Assembly (NCBI GenBank): GCA_954871525.1
Contig: OX940867.1
Span: 13,617,343 to 13,681,342 of the forward strand
Source: Parietaria judaica
Taxonomy: Eukaryota > Streptophyta > Magnoliopsida > Rosales > Urticaceae
Length of the DNA: 64,000 bases
Direction: 5' to 3'
A program made the position numbers and the translations under genes. Of the stretch, positions 44,244 to 56,700 are shown piece by piece. Below the pieces are notes generated by a model. The model searched no databases. It saw only the letters and a list, made by a program, of their open reading frames with translations, and was not told the DNA's origin. Each line of letters starts with the position of its first letter. Positions within the stretch are counted from its first letter, which is position 1.

Positions 44244-45255
44244 ATAATTGCTTTGTGTCTTCCTTTAATATATTCTCAATTTTTAATTCTATAGTAGCGA
44301 CTGTGCACAATCTTAATTAATATCATTAATTAATATTAATATTAATATTAATTAATTAATATCACTACATTAAGTCATTAAATTTTTAATCCTAGTGATT
44401 GTGAACAGTCGCTACTATATAATTAAAAATTGAAAATATATTAAAGGAAGACACAAAGCAATTATATTCCTCCATAATTATTGGTTACAATAGAATTAAA
44501 AATTGAGAATATATTCGTCCATATCTATTTGAAAAACCTTTCTTAATCCTCCTGAGGAGATATATATTTAAGAAAGTTTAAAGTAAATGGGTAATTATAT
44601 TTGTTCTCTTAATTATTGTAGCTATACAATAATAATGAAATACATTTTTTTTTTCAAATTTAAAACAATAATAAAAGAGCAAAGATATATCGTATTATGC
44701 AAATGATATTAAAGAAATAAGTGAACAAGTACTTTTGAGACCAAACAAAATTTTCTGGAACAAAAAACAAAATATTTGTGATATTCTAGAAGAAAGAAAA
44801 AAACATGATCAAGAACATGTTAGAAACAATGTACTCGGTTCACAATCTTAAGAAAATAAAAATAAAAATATGTAGTTCTATAACTTTCTTCATTAGCCAA
44901 AAACATAAAAATCAAATTATAAGAACCATAATTATTCTCCAATAACTCCATTCGAAACACATGCATGAGAATTTGTAGATTAACATTTAAGATAACAAAT
45001 TCATGTAGAAGTTTTTATCTTTATAGAAGAATAACATTATTCCACAACAAATTCATGTAGAAGTTTTTATCTTTATAGAAGAATAACATTATTCCACTTC
45101 AATTTCCACTGCAAATCTAAACCCAAATTCAAAAAATAAGAAACCAAAAATATGGGATAGAATCAGCAAAAGCATGGCCGGAGAAACTCGCGAAGAGAGA
45201 GGGAGAAGAAGGAGTTCATGATGACACTTAAATTAAATAATAACACATGACATTG
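44244..45255 (-). repeat. Centre and right arm of the large palindrome
   Basis: 44244-44312 (ATAATTGCTTTGTGTCTTCC) pairs with about 44392-44463, leaving an AT-rich loop of about 80 bp. From 44460 to 45255 the sequence is the reverse complement of 30670-31465. Before element 4 landed, this was one palindrome of about 1.8 kb with arms near 860 bp. It matches no coding element; a foldback-type transposon or an inverted duplication are both possible. Confidence 0.88.
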
Positions 45256-47031
45256 ATATACCAGAACTCAAAATAATAATGGAGATATTATTTGAAAAAT
45301 TGTTTTTCAACAAATGACTTAAGTTGGACTACCTAGAAATTAAGAGTCAAGATCTGTTACAGACAGAGCTGGAAACAATGCCAGCCTTAAGTATGAATGC
45401 ATAAAAGCTAGAATAATTTCTCATCAGCTTAATTGTAATGACCATCAAAGTGCACCAGTTCTGTCATATCAATTTAAAAGAAAAATGTTCTATGTTACCA
45501 TATGAATCTGGATTATGGAATTTGGATGGCCATTACGTCCTACCATTTCCAATCAAAATAAATTTAGAAATTAGGGAGAATATGTTCTGTCTGAAATGGA
45601 GTAGTGGAACAGTCACTTAGGCTTCGGCCAAAAGTAAGACTATTGTAGCAGACTAAAAACCACTGTAACCTAGCAAAATATTGCCTATAAGGTAAAATTT
45701 TGAATTAGAGATCTTATTCTCTAAAACCAAAAGATGATATTGAATAAATCTGAACCAGTGCCACTCTATTGTATTTGACAACAGAGCCATCAATCAAGCT
45801 TATAAATTCATATCATAAGAGGCTGCAAAGGCATATATTTGGTAATTACATATTATCATTTATGACGAAATAAGGATACATAAAGGATCGAAAACGTAAT
45901 ACACACAGAAGATCATATAAGACAAATATCTTGTCTAGCAGAGTCTAAATGGTGTTGGACACATTTAAGACACCCGCATTAGCAAACAAATTTAATGTAG
46001 ATGACATTACTTTAGATAAATATATCAAATGATACACTTTTATATACAAAGGCAAGTTTTGTTGTTCCAAGAGTCTTACACCCGTATCACTCTTAAAACA
46101 AAGTCCCTAGATTGTTATACCTGATAACTCTCCTAAATGTTCCTAATCGAGTATCATCATGAGAAATATGGGGAACATATGACACATTAAGATTAGTATA
46201 TGATAGAAAGGTAAGAAAGGTTCTTGACTTGGGAGAAGTCACAATCTTTTATCATATTGACCTGAGCTATGAGAACTCTAGTCGGACAGACTTCCGTTCT
46301 GTGAGATTCACATGGTAAATATTAAACCTTAGGAATGTGGCACTGAAATCTCAAGAACAGACAAACACATGAAAAGAAATCTTAAGCCTGAGCAAGATTA
46401 TAGTTCACTACCTGGCAAGTGATACATCTTGATAACAGCTCAACGCTATCCGTAAATGGTAGTCATAACAGTTGTACTTGTTTATATCACGAACCTTGTA
46501 GAGTAGATGTAATTGAGCAAGATGACACTCATCTCTCCTCATTGGATTTATACAACTCAAGAAAAGCGTGGCCACGCTCAAGTTGGTAATAGTTACACTT
46601 GGTTCATTCAATGATACCAATCCAAGAAAATAGGAAACAAGAAACTGACTATACCGAAGTTACAAATCCATGGTCTGTGTCACTTTCGAGATGTATAGAT
46701 GAAAAGAAAAAGTTTCCTTAAAGTAAAAGATATTATTTTGATTGTCGAAGACAGAATAAATGTCGGATCACCGAAATTTTAATGAATTGGGAGAAGCTAT
46801 GTCTTGCTAGAGACCTCCTTCTATTAATGGGCTAATCACCCATGACCAACACAGCAAAATCCTATAGGGTCACACCGAACTCGCAACGGAAGCGGAGTAA
46901 GAAACGAAGTTTGAGACACAAGTTGTCAATAAAAGGAAAGACCTATTGAAAGGACCATCACTGGTCCAATAAGCACAAAAGATTTAACTACCTCGAATTC
47001 AAATCCCGGAATCTTCGTGCAAGTGGAAGAT
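45256..47031. other. Gene-free stretch, possible Copia 3' internal remnant
   Basis: No coding frame can be supported. It ends in GTGCAAGTGGAAGAT at 47017-47031, which resembles the polypurine tract of Copia elements and directly precedes LTR-like sequence. Upstream sequence could therefore be degraded Copia internal DNA, but no pol motif is readable. Confidence 0.4.
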
Positions 47032-47655
47032 TGTAGGAACTTTGTGGCATAAGTGCCCAAAGATTGGGATTGGCTATTGAGCCATAAAAATTAATGTGAT
47101 TAATTAATTGGTTAATGGGCTTAATTAATATGATTCATGAAGTCCATTAAGAGTAAACCCTATTCCTATATATGGAGATTAAGAGAAAAGGAAACCTAAT
47201 AAAGCTATTCATTACACAATACAAAGAAGGAAGTTTCCCATGTCTCTCCACACCCTTGAATTCGACATCTCCCTTGTCCAAAGGAGGTTGTCGAATTCTC
47301 AAGGTTCCCTCGAGTGTTCTTGGTTCGTTTTTAATCACCAGAGAAGCTCTAGCATCCTTGTTCGGTGATTTCCGGCGTTAAAGCGTTCCGTTGACGACGT
47401 GGTGTACGGAATAGAGTGTCGTGCATATTGACGGCTTGGTGATCAACATAAGGGCGTGTACAAGAAGAAGAAAGGAAGCTCGGCGTGTTCATGAGATCGG
47501 ATCATCAAAACGGATACAAGAAGCGTTCTGTGAAGACTATTTCTTATCCCGTAACATTTAATAATAATAGTGTTATTATCTAGATCGTATGATATTCTAT
47601 GATTTCCCAGAATTTTCGCTTCCGGGAATATACATAATCTTAGAAATATTCAACA
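47032..47655 (+). repeat. Copia-like LTR
   Basis: Starts TGTAGGAACTTTG after a polypurine-like run and ends ATTCAACA. A TATA-like CCTATATATGG is at 47166-47176. The lack of a matching target duplication suggests truncation. It lies 716 bp upstream of the APP1 start on the same strand. Confidence 0.5.
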
Positions 47656-48259
47656 ATGAGTTTCCTTAGTTAAATATCGAATTTGAGGGTAAAAGACAAT
47701 TTTAAAAAAATGATTGTTAATTGGTTCAATTTTTCCCGAACTATACGAAAAGAGGGTTATCGTGATTATACCCGTGTATAAAGTTTTGCAAATTGCTGTA
47801 ATTTTAATTTACGGGTATACCGATAGAGTTCTTGTAAGATCTTTAAGCAGTATCGATGGTTAAACCGTAGCCAAAACCCAGTGAGATTTTTGTGAAAGAA
47901 AATCATATATTCCTTAAAATTTAAAAATAATATCATATATTTAATTTTTTTTTTCAAATTTCTTACTCGAAGAAGATTTGGATTTTGACAGAATATGTAA
48001 GGCTTGATGTGAATGAAATCAAAGAATACGTAAGGCTTAAAAAATCAAAGAAATTTTTTTTTTATCGAATATGTAAATATGAAAGGCTTAAAAAATCAAA
48101 GAAATTTTTTTCTGTCTCTAAAATTAAAACATTAGCTACTTATACCGACGGTTTTGAACACTTAGCTGAACAGAACTAGTAAAAAAAATCGACTCAAATT
48201 ACTGCGGTAGTTTCCGAACTATTCTGCTGAATTATCTGATTCATCCGTAACAAGCCAAC

Positions 48260-48304
<45 letters not shown>

Positions 48305-48370
48305 CACATATATATTCTACTTCCTTTCTGAAGCGAAGACTCATTTCTTGACGACTCGGAAAGAAGAAAG
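47656..48370 (+). promoter_or_regulatory. Upstream region of APP1
   Basis: AT-rich. It holds a short direct duplication (AGGCTTAAAAAATCAAAGAA at about 48031 and 48082) and a TA microsatellite at 48263-48298. A clear TATA box cannot be separated from the TA run. The 5' untranslated region probably begins after 48300. No other gene. Confidence 0.5.
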
Positions 48371-51300
48371 ATGGCAGAGACTCTCGCAGCTCTCCGAGCT
48401 TTAATGGCGTCTCACTCTCCTCCTCTCCACGCCTTGGTCGTTCCTTCCGAGGATTATCATCAAGTTCGCTCATCTCTCTCTCTCTATCTATCGTTGAATT
48501 TTCCGTGAATCGAATCGTCTTTATCGATTCGTGTAAACTGAGAAAACGAGTCGCAGAGAAGACTTGATCCGTTTCCGATTGTTTTTCCATCAATCTGTGA
48601 TTGATTTCGTAACTCGATTCGTATATATTCATCTGTGCAGAGTGAATATGTATCTGCACGAGATAAGAGGCGTCAGTTCGTTTCTGGATTCTCTGGAAGT
48701 GCTGGTCTGTGTTTGCTTTGATTCATTTGTGTTTTTGATTCGTTTTGTTCAAATGGATTATGGTAATCATAATCTGCCATCTCTGTGTAATCATTTAGAC
48801 CACTCGAGGTTACTGATTTCCGGATTTTCGACAGGTCTCGCGCTTGTCACGATGCACAGCGCGCGGCTCTGGACCGACGGGCGGTACTTCTTGCAGGCGA
48901 CTCAGGAACTTAGCGAGGACTGGACGCTTATGCGTATGGGTGAAGATCCTCCAGTCGATACCTGGATGGCTGATGTGAGTTTACCAGATATGCTTGAGTT
49001 TTTGATCCGGTAGATTTGTTCGGTAAATTATGTATCAGAATCTTGTTTGGTTATGTTTTATGTTTAAGAGGGGGTTGAGTTAAGTAAGGAGAGAAGAATT
49101 TTGAAGAAATTTTCTGAAACACCTCATCTATGTTTCGAATAAATTCCCAAACTAAAACTAAATTTTTGTAAACCAATTTTCTAGAATTAACCAAACATTG
49201 TTTCAGATTAAAACACGCTTATCGGTTTGTGAAAAGATATTCGAACATGAACTAAAACTTTGTGTGAAAACTTATTAGTTAGTGCTATCTTTGAATTTTC
49301 TTGCTGAAATGGGATCTTATCATGTCCCAGAATCTTCCGGTAGATGCATCGGTTGGTATTGATCCTTGGTGCATTTCGATCGACAATGCTCAAAAATGGG
49401 AATGTGCATTTGCCAAGAAGGGACAGAAATTAGTTGAGACATCCACAAATTTGGTCGACGAAGTATGGAAGAATCGGCCTGCTCTTGAAATAAATCCCGT
49501 CAATGTACATCAGTTGAAATTTGCTGGTCGTTCAGTAGAGGAGAAGCTGAAGGATCTGAGGCAAAAACTCGTGCAAGAGAAAGCTCGTGGCATAATATTT
49601 GCAGCACTAGACGAGGTGCGTTTCTTTCTGGGTCTTAAATATTAGATGATTAATTGCATTCCATAGGAAGAATTTGAGTTGTCCTATAATTGAATGTTGT
49701 AGGTTGCTTGGCTGTATAACGTTCGTGGAAGTGATGTGTCGTATTGCCCTGTCGTCCATGCTTACGCTATTGTCACGTCAGACTCGGCTTTCTTTTATGC
49801 GGACAAGAGGAAGGTCTCATCTGAGGTCAGTCCTATGTTACAACACTGTATGCCATAGAGGGTGAAGAAAACGCACTTGACAAAAACTTCATTTCAAGAA
49901 GCGGGATAAGTACCCTTTTCTTAATGATTATTTATCAAGCTTAAGTAACTTTTGTACAGGGTTTTCGTTTTTGGAATTTGATGCCCGGTGATTTCGCGTC
50001 GTAAGAGATGGTTTTGAATAAGCATCCAGAGATATATATTTGTTAATTTGCAACTAGATATTTTTAGAGTAAAAAGTCACTAGTCAATCATACTTTCAAT
50101 TACCATGGATTTATATTTGTTAATTTGCTAACATATATACACACAACCTATTTATATAGACATATTTGACATCAATTTCTGAGGTGATCGTAGCTACTGA
50201 AATAATATACAAACACTTTGACATCAATGCAAAAAATTGCTTTTTTTTTTTTAATAACTTCATGCCCAAGTAGAGAGATTTCAATAAAAAATGTATTTAA
50301 AAAATACATGTCACGCTGTGAATATCTTGAGATTGATCAACTTTCAGAGGTGGAAAGGGAGGTTGACAAGTAATTATTTAAGATATCTCACAATGTGTCC
50401 ACAATTTCAGGTAATACTTCACTTGGAGGAGAATGGCATTGAAGTTCGCGAGTATAATGACGTGAGCTCTGATGCCAGCATGCTCGCATCTGGTCAACTC
50501 AAATCTAGGTTGAACAATAAAACTGGAAACGGTACCCATGAAGAGGAAGAAAAAAAACATGTGCTCGTATGGGCTGACCCGGGTACTTGCTGTTACGCTC
50601 TGTATACGAAGTTGGACTCTGAAAAAGTCCTATTGCAGCAGTCGCCTTTGGCTCTTGCGAAGGCTCTGAAGGTTACTCTCTTCACTTAATGCCATATCTA
50701 TCTTAAAAGTTAGACTGTTTAATCACATTATGTATATGGAGCTGGTATCTGATTTCTAATTATCGGAAAACTCAATTTAATCATGTTATTTGGATTGGGT
50801 ATTAAATTGGTAGTTTATAACTTTTGCAGTACACAATTGAGTCTTATTCATGGATTAGTTGATCCAAGAATCTCCTATTCGGCCTATACTTATAACTTTT
50901 AAGTCTAAATTAAATAATCGAATTAGCTCAATTTTGTTGATACTCTTCTAGAGTTTGGATGGTCTTTTCTGATCGTATGTCGGTTTGAGAATGATAGACG
51001 GTATTGAACACTCTAAATTAAGAAGTGAATAATGCATACACGGCATTTTTTTTTCATAAATTATTATATTTATGTATTTAATATGACTTGCAGTTTTTAA
51101 GTACATCACAACATTACCTAATTGTTTAATTATCTTTGATTTTTAACGACGCGGTTGATAAAATCTTAGAACCCAGTCGAGTTGGAGGGATTAAAGAATG
51201 CACATGTCCGTGATGGTGCTGCTATTGTACAGTATCTTGTTTGGTTGGACAAGCAGGTATTATCTGAGAACTTTGGTTTTTCTATATTGCTTACTTCATA

Positions 51301-54300
51301 AATTTATGCTCATATTATTTATGTACTTCTCTGTTTACTGTTTTAACTGGTTCAACATCACCAAAAGCCTTAAATACTGATACCATAACTTTGGGTAAAT
51401 ATACAGATGCAGGAGATATATGGGGCTTCTGGTTACTTTTTGGAAACAGAAAGCACAAATAAGAAGAATTCGTACGTTATTTTTAACTGATTTCACGCTG
51501 CTATATATTGAGAATGTGCTTGCAGATTTTGACTTGTATATATATGATTGATAGCTCATTTCTTAGTATTATGTATCTTATGACTATATGCCCGAATCTT
51601 TAGCTATAGGACAAATGTTACAAGAAGCCCATGACTTCGAATTTTTGTTCCTATGTAGCCCCTCACTTTGTGAAATGGTTATCACACCCCTGACTTTGTA
51701 TTTTTGTCCCTATGTAGCTCTTTTGTCAATGTTTTTAACAAAATATTTAGTTGTGAATTTTAACAAAATGTTCAATTTTTGTTTTTATGTAGCCTCTAGT
51801 TTTATGATTTTGTCCTTAGTAGCCCTCAACTTTGTGTTTTTATCTCTATACATTGGAACGTGATAGGACTACATATGGACAAAAAAATTAAGTGGGGCTA
51901 CATAAGGACAAAAATACAAAGTTAGGAGTGTGATATAATCTATTTACAAAGTGAAGGACCACATAAAGATAAAATTATGAAGGGGCTTCCTATAACATTA
52001 ATTCTTAGTTATATATTGAATGTTAGCGCACGTTGTCCCCTCCAAACTTATCGTTTTGTTTCTGTTTTCCCTTAAATATTTTGAATTGTCTCAATATGCC
52101 CCTTGAACGTTTTTTTCCCTCATCAATTTATCCTTGCACTTCAATATTTCCAAGGTCAAGGGAAAAATTGATCAAGAAAAAGGTTCATAGGGGGGAAACT
52201 GAGACAATGCATCATTTTAAAGAGCGGAAATTATACCAAAAAAAAAAAAAGCGGGAAAACTGAGGCAGCATGACAGGTTTAGGGGGGTTAACTGATATTT
52301 ACTCTGTTATAAAAGAATTCATTTGTTCCATTACATGCAATCATCCAATGTTATAGAATTACATGTACACAAAGAAATCGAAACTCTGTCTGTGTGGGGA
52401 AGATCTCGAGAATTACTGTTCCGCTGTAATTTCCTACATTAGTGCTACAACGACACATTAATTTCCACGATATTTACCTTTTTTCTTCTTCTTGTGTGTG
52501 TATTGCATGGCAAATTATGGCAGGGAAACAACTAAACTAACTGAAGTGAGTGTAAGTGATCAACTGGAGAGTTTCCGAGCCACAAAAGAGGTACTGCTCT
52601 AATTTGATTTTAAATTACAAGTATTTTTTTTTTCTTTTTCATTTGGGGAATCATCATTTTAGACATATGCAGGATTTTGATAAGACCCTGATTATCATAT
52701 AGGAGAAACGAGAACACTTTATCGACCAACATAATCTCAATCTCTGATTCAAGAGTTAGATGGGAAAACTCTGCCAACGATGCTCAATAAGGAACTCCAT
52801 TGATCAAACATGAAGATTAAATCTAGATTAGGCGCCTATATAGGAAATTAGGAATAGAAACCTTCATTCCATATATATTGTAAAAATAACCCTAATACCC
52901 TTATTCATTAAAAATACACAGATACGTAATTAAATAGAAGTTAACAGGTTTTTCTCTTTATTTACAGCATTTTAGAGGCTTAAGTTTCCCTACTATTTCA
53001 TCGGTCGGTCCAAATGCAGCGATCATTCATTATGGGCCACGCCCAGAAACTTGCGCAGAACTCGACCCTAACAGCATTTATCTATGCGATTCAGGAGCTC
53101 AGGTTTGCCATTGACAATAAATTTTAATTAAACGGCCTAATAAGCATGGACGAGTACGAAGTTGTGTGCTCAAATAGCTTTGCTACTTTTTATCTTTGTA
53201 TAATAATTATTGGATTTGATTTATGAAGTACTTAGATGGAACGACTGATATAACAAGGACTGTTCATTTTGGAAAGCCATCAGCTCACGAGAAGGCATGC
53301 TATACTGCTGTAAGCTCCTTTCTTTCTCTATTTTTTTGAACAGTTTGTTCTTGTTGGATAAACGAAGGCAATCACCGAAGAGATGAATCCAAATACTTTA
53401 CTGAAATCGAATGGGGAGTTTACAAAAAAGATGAAGTCCCAAATATTTATTGAATAAATTTATCTAGCTGCTGTTTTGGTCGTTTTATTATTCCGGGACG
53501 CATCATCTTACCAGGGAAGGCATCCCTAACAGCTTTCTATTCTCAATACTTAAGGCTCTTTAAATATCAAAGCATTACAACTTAATGAGTTGACTTGGCT
53601 ATAAAACGTAAACATTATTAAATAGCTAGACATAATTAAATAACACGATATTGTTAAAAAGCATAACTAAACGTAGATAAAATCACGGTGCGTGACGATT
53701 TGTTATTTTAATAAGGAATAGCCTGATCTTGTTGCATTGCTTGCAGGTTCTCAAGGGGCATATAGCTCTTGGAAATGCTCGGTTTCCTAATGGAACTAAT
53801 GGTGTGTATTTGATGTTTTACTCTATTTTCGAACATGAAATTTAGCATATATAATGTCTAGATGAATTATTTGATTTTTATATGGTTGCTCATAGGTCAC
53901 GCCCTCGACATTCTTGCTCGAGTTCCTTTATGGAAGAACGGTCTTGATTATCGCCATGGAACCGGTCACGGAATCGGTTCTTACCTAAACGTCCATGAAG
54001 GTGAGTGATTACTATTATGCCCTTCCATGATATTTTGAGGCATTACCTTATTAATGTTGATGCTAAAGAAGAAGTGGCTGTTATTTTGGTCATATTAACA
54101 GGACCCCATCTAATTAGTTTCAGACCGCAGGCACGAAATGTGCCGTTACAAGCCTCCATGACCGTCACTGATGGTTAGTATGATCTTTATGCATATCCAA
54201 ATTACCCAGAATTTGAAGTTTAGAAATAACCAGAAATCGAACCCGTAGAAATAAGATTTTTTCATGTATTCTATTCACATTCGAATCCATTGAAATAATA

Positions 54301-55794
54301 TTGGGTCATATATTTTTTACAATCATCATAAACCCAACATATAAAGTATAAACTTACTTTATATATATTTGTTAATGTTTGTATTTACTATTTAAACAAT
54401 ACCTATCAATATCTATGTTTATACACTAAGCTTATATCAATTCAGCCTCTCATAGAATGCATAATTATTGTATCTACTCGATAATCCCATTACAATTATG
54501 TCGATAAACTAAGTATGTATGATTCAATTTCTCATAGAATGTATATTTGGGCACCCTTAACTTTGTATTTTTGTCCTTAGGTAGCCCCCCACTTTGTAAA
54601 ATAACTTTATCACGCCCCTAGCTTTTATTTTTATGCGTACGTAACCACATTTTGTAATTTTATCCTTATGTAGAATTTTTATCGCTATGTAGACCTTCTG
54701 TCCAGTTACCGTAGTACCCTTGAAGGGTCAAATAGAGATAAAAAGACAAAGAAGCCAAGGGCTATACTATATAGTGATAAAAATATAGTCCGGGGCTAAT
54801 GACAAAAATAGGGCAATACATCAAATACACAATAAACCTCCTGGCTTGCCTATTTTAGAAACGAACATGAAAAATTATAGAAGATAAGTTTTTATTATTA
54901 TTTTCTGCTCGCTTTTGACATATTTCATATTATCATTTGAATTACAACTTACTATCTTTATCATATTTCCAGAACCCGGTTACTATGAGGACGGGAACTT
55001 CGGGATACGGATAGAGAATGTGCTTATCGTCAAGGAAGCTGACACAGAATTCAACTTCGGCGAAAAAGGTTACTTATCTTTCGAGCATATAACATGGGTA
55101 AGTGAAGACGATTCCTAGGAATTTTTAACGCTTAATTTCACATATTAATTTTATCAGGGGATTTGAATTACTTTATTATTTTATTCATTACTAGAATATT
55201 ATCATTTATTTTACAAGAATCTAATTAATGCTAAACATTCTTTTAACTAGGTGGTTCTATCTGAGACTGATATTGTGACATGAAATATACTCTTAATTCA
55301 TTTTTATAAACAAGCAAATAAATTTGGGAAAACCAATATGGATCTTCTCTAAATATAAACTTATGATATTGTGAAAATACGAGTCCTCTTATTTACAATA
55401 AAATTTGTATTCCTTTGTGATTTTTTTCCCGAACTCAATGCCGGAATAGTCCAATCCTCATTTTAATGCTAATGTTATTTTCAAATACACCACTAGAATT
55501 ATTGAATTCCTCGGTTTTTTTTTTTATAATAATTGAATTCCTTGTTTTAATCTTAAGATTTTTGCATTCCTTGGTGGTTTCTCCGAATTTATTTGCTCAA
55601 GTCTCGATTTTTATCAATTTATCCAACTGCAGGCACCGTATCAGAGAAAGTTAATAGAGGTAAGCCTCCTTACGCCAGAAGAGCTGGATTGGCTGAATTC
55701 ATATCATTCCAAGTGCAACGAGATTCTCGCGTCTCACTTGGGCGAACCGGAAAAGTCATGGCTGAAGAACGCGACCGAGCTCATAGCAGCATGA
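48371..55794 (+). CDS. APP1: Cytosolic Xaa-Pro aminopeptidase P, 16 exons, intact
   Basis: Metal-dependent M24B peptidase removing N-terminal residues that precede proline. Exons: 48371-48463, 48641-48704, 48835-48974, 49331-49615, 49703-49825, 50411-50671, 51170-51256, 51407-51471, 52524-52590, 52968-53102, 53229-53309, 53747-53801, 53896-54000, 54102-54173, 54973-55097, 55633-55794. All introns are GT-AG and join in phase, giving 639 residues, close to the 645 of Arabidopsis APP1 as I recall it. The N-terminus ([18 protein letters not shown]) has no signal peptide. Two creatinase-like N-terminal domains precede the catalytic domain. Expected metal ligands are present: Asp436 (CDSGAQ), Asp447 (TTDITR), His510 (GTGHGIG), Glu545 ([10 protein letters not shown]) and Glu559 (GIRIENV). 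The first ATG matches known N-termini. It is the only intact host gene here. Introns 8 and 14 contain MITE-like repeats. Confidence 0.96.
51615..51998. mobile_element. MITE-like palindromic repeat in APP1 intron 8
   Basis: The two halves pair imperfectly: CCCCTGACTTTGTATTTTTG in the left half and its complement in the right half (CAAAAATACAAAGTTAGGAG). Ends are ATGTTACAAGAAGCCC and GGGGCTTCCTATAACAT. A related copy is in intron 14, and the left part recurs at 63340-63450. Target duplication not resolved. Confidence 0.6.
52020..52310. repeat. Second palindromic repeat in APP1 intron 8
   Basis: Left part CTCAATATGCCCCTTGAACG pairs with the complement of TTCATAGGGGGGAAACTGAG on the right; outer ends (GTCCCCTCCAAACTTATCG and GACAGGTTTAGGGGGGTTAA) also pair loosely. 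A diverged MITE relic is likely. Confidence 0.4.
54540..54830. repeat. MITE-like repeat in APP1 intron 14
   Basis: Contains CTTTGTATTTTTGTCCTTAG, CCCCACTTTGTAAAATAAC and a loosely complementary second half. Same family as 51615-51998 but more diverged. It does not disturb the splice sites at 54174 and 54972. Confidence 0.5.
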
Positions 55795-56700
55795 GCTTCT
55801 TCTTCTTATTTGCTTCAATATTTTCTTCATATATCTATGTTTAAATTATTATGTGTTTGTGAGTGTCATAAACTGGAAAATTGATACGAGATGTGTCATG
55901 ATTCTAATAATAAATTATTCATATCTTTTTATCAAAATAACAACAGTGATATTGTTTTGTGATTGAACAATGTAATTAGCTCTTACTTTAGGTCAACGGT
56001 CCGGAAAATTAGATTTCGATGTGAAAAGTATGTTTGAGGTGCCGGCAGCAACGTTACCGCCAGCACCCAAGAAATGTTAGGTCCTTGGTAGTAGTGCTGA
56101 AAGTCACGACGTCGCGACCAAATCGCCAAAAATCGCGACTGTTCCGGTCGCGACGCGTCGCGACTCGCTGGGCGATGTTTGCGGCAAATGTACCTGTTTT
56201 CTTGAAATGTTTATTTTTAGTACTTTTTACCCGAATTTAATTATCAAACTTTATTAATTATTTCAAAATATTCTTTAAGTACGTTAATTATTTAAAATTA
56301 TTATCTATAATTTATTTTTTTCAAAATTAATATTTACGTATGTTATAATTTATTATTTTGTAACATATTAATAATTTTGATTTTTATTGTTAATTTTTAA
56401 TTTGTAACATATGTTAATAAATATTAGTTTGTAACATATTAATAATTTTAACAAATTTAATTAACATATAAATAAATATGATAAGACGAGATATTTAAAA
56501 AAAAAGTTGTATTATTCATTGTGAATATTACAATAAGGTGGAAGAAAGCTGTAAATATTCAGTGTAAATATTATAAGATGCCTCACTAAAACCTCTCTTG
56601 TAAAACCCTCCTTAGGGACATAAAACCAAGAGAGGAAAGAGCACATCATTGGCGGTTACTTTGCATCACTCGGGGAATAAGGCGTTAAACCTTTCAGTCA

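Noticed and set aside
45438..46620. Short ORFs at 45438-45620 and 46408-46620
   Set aside because: No domain, no splice context, AT-rich surroundings; consistent with chance.
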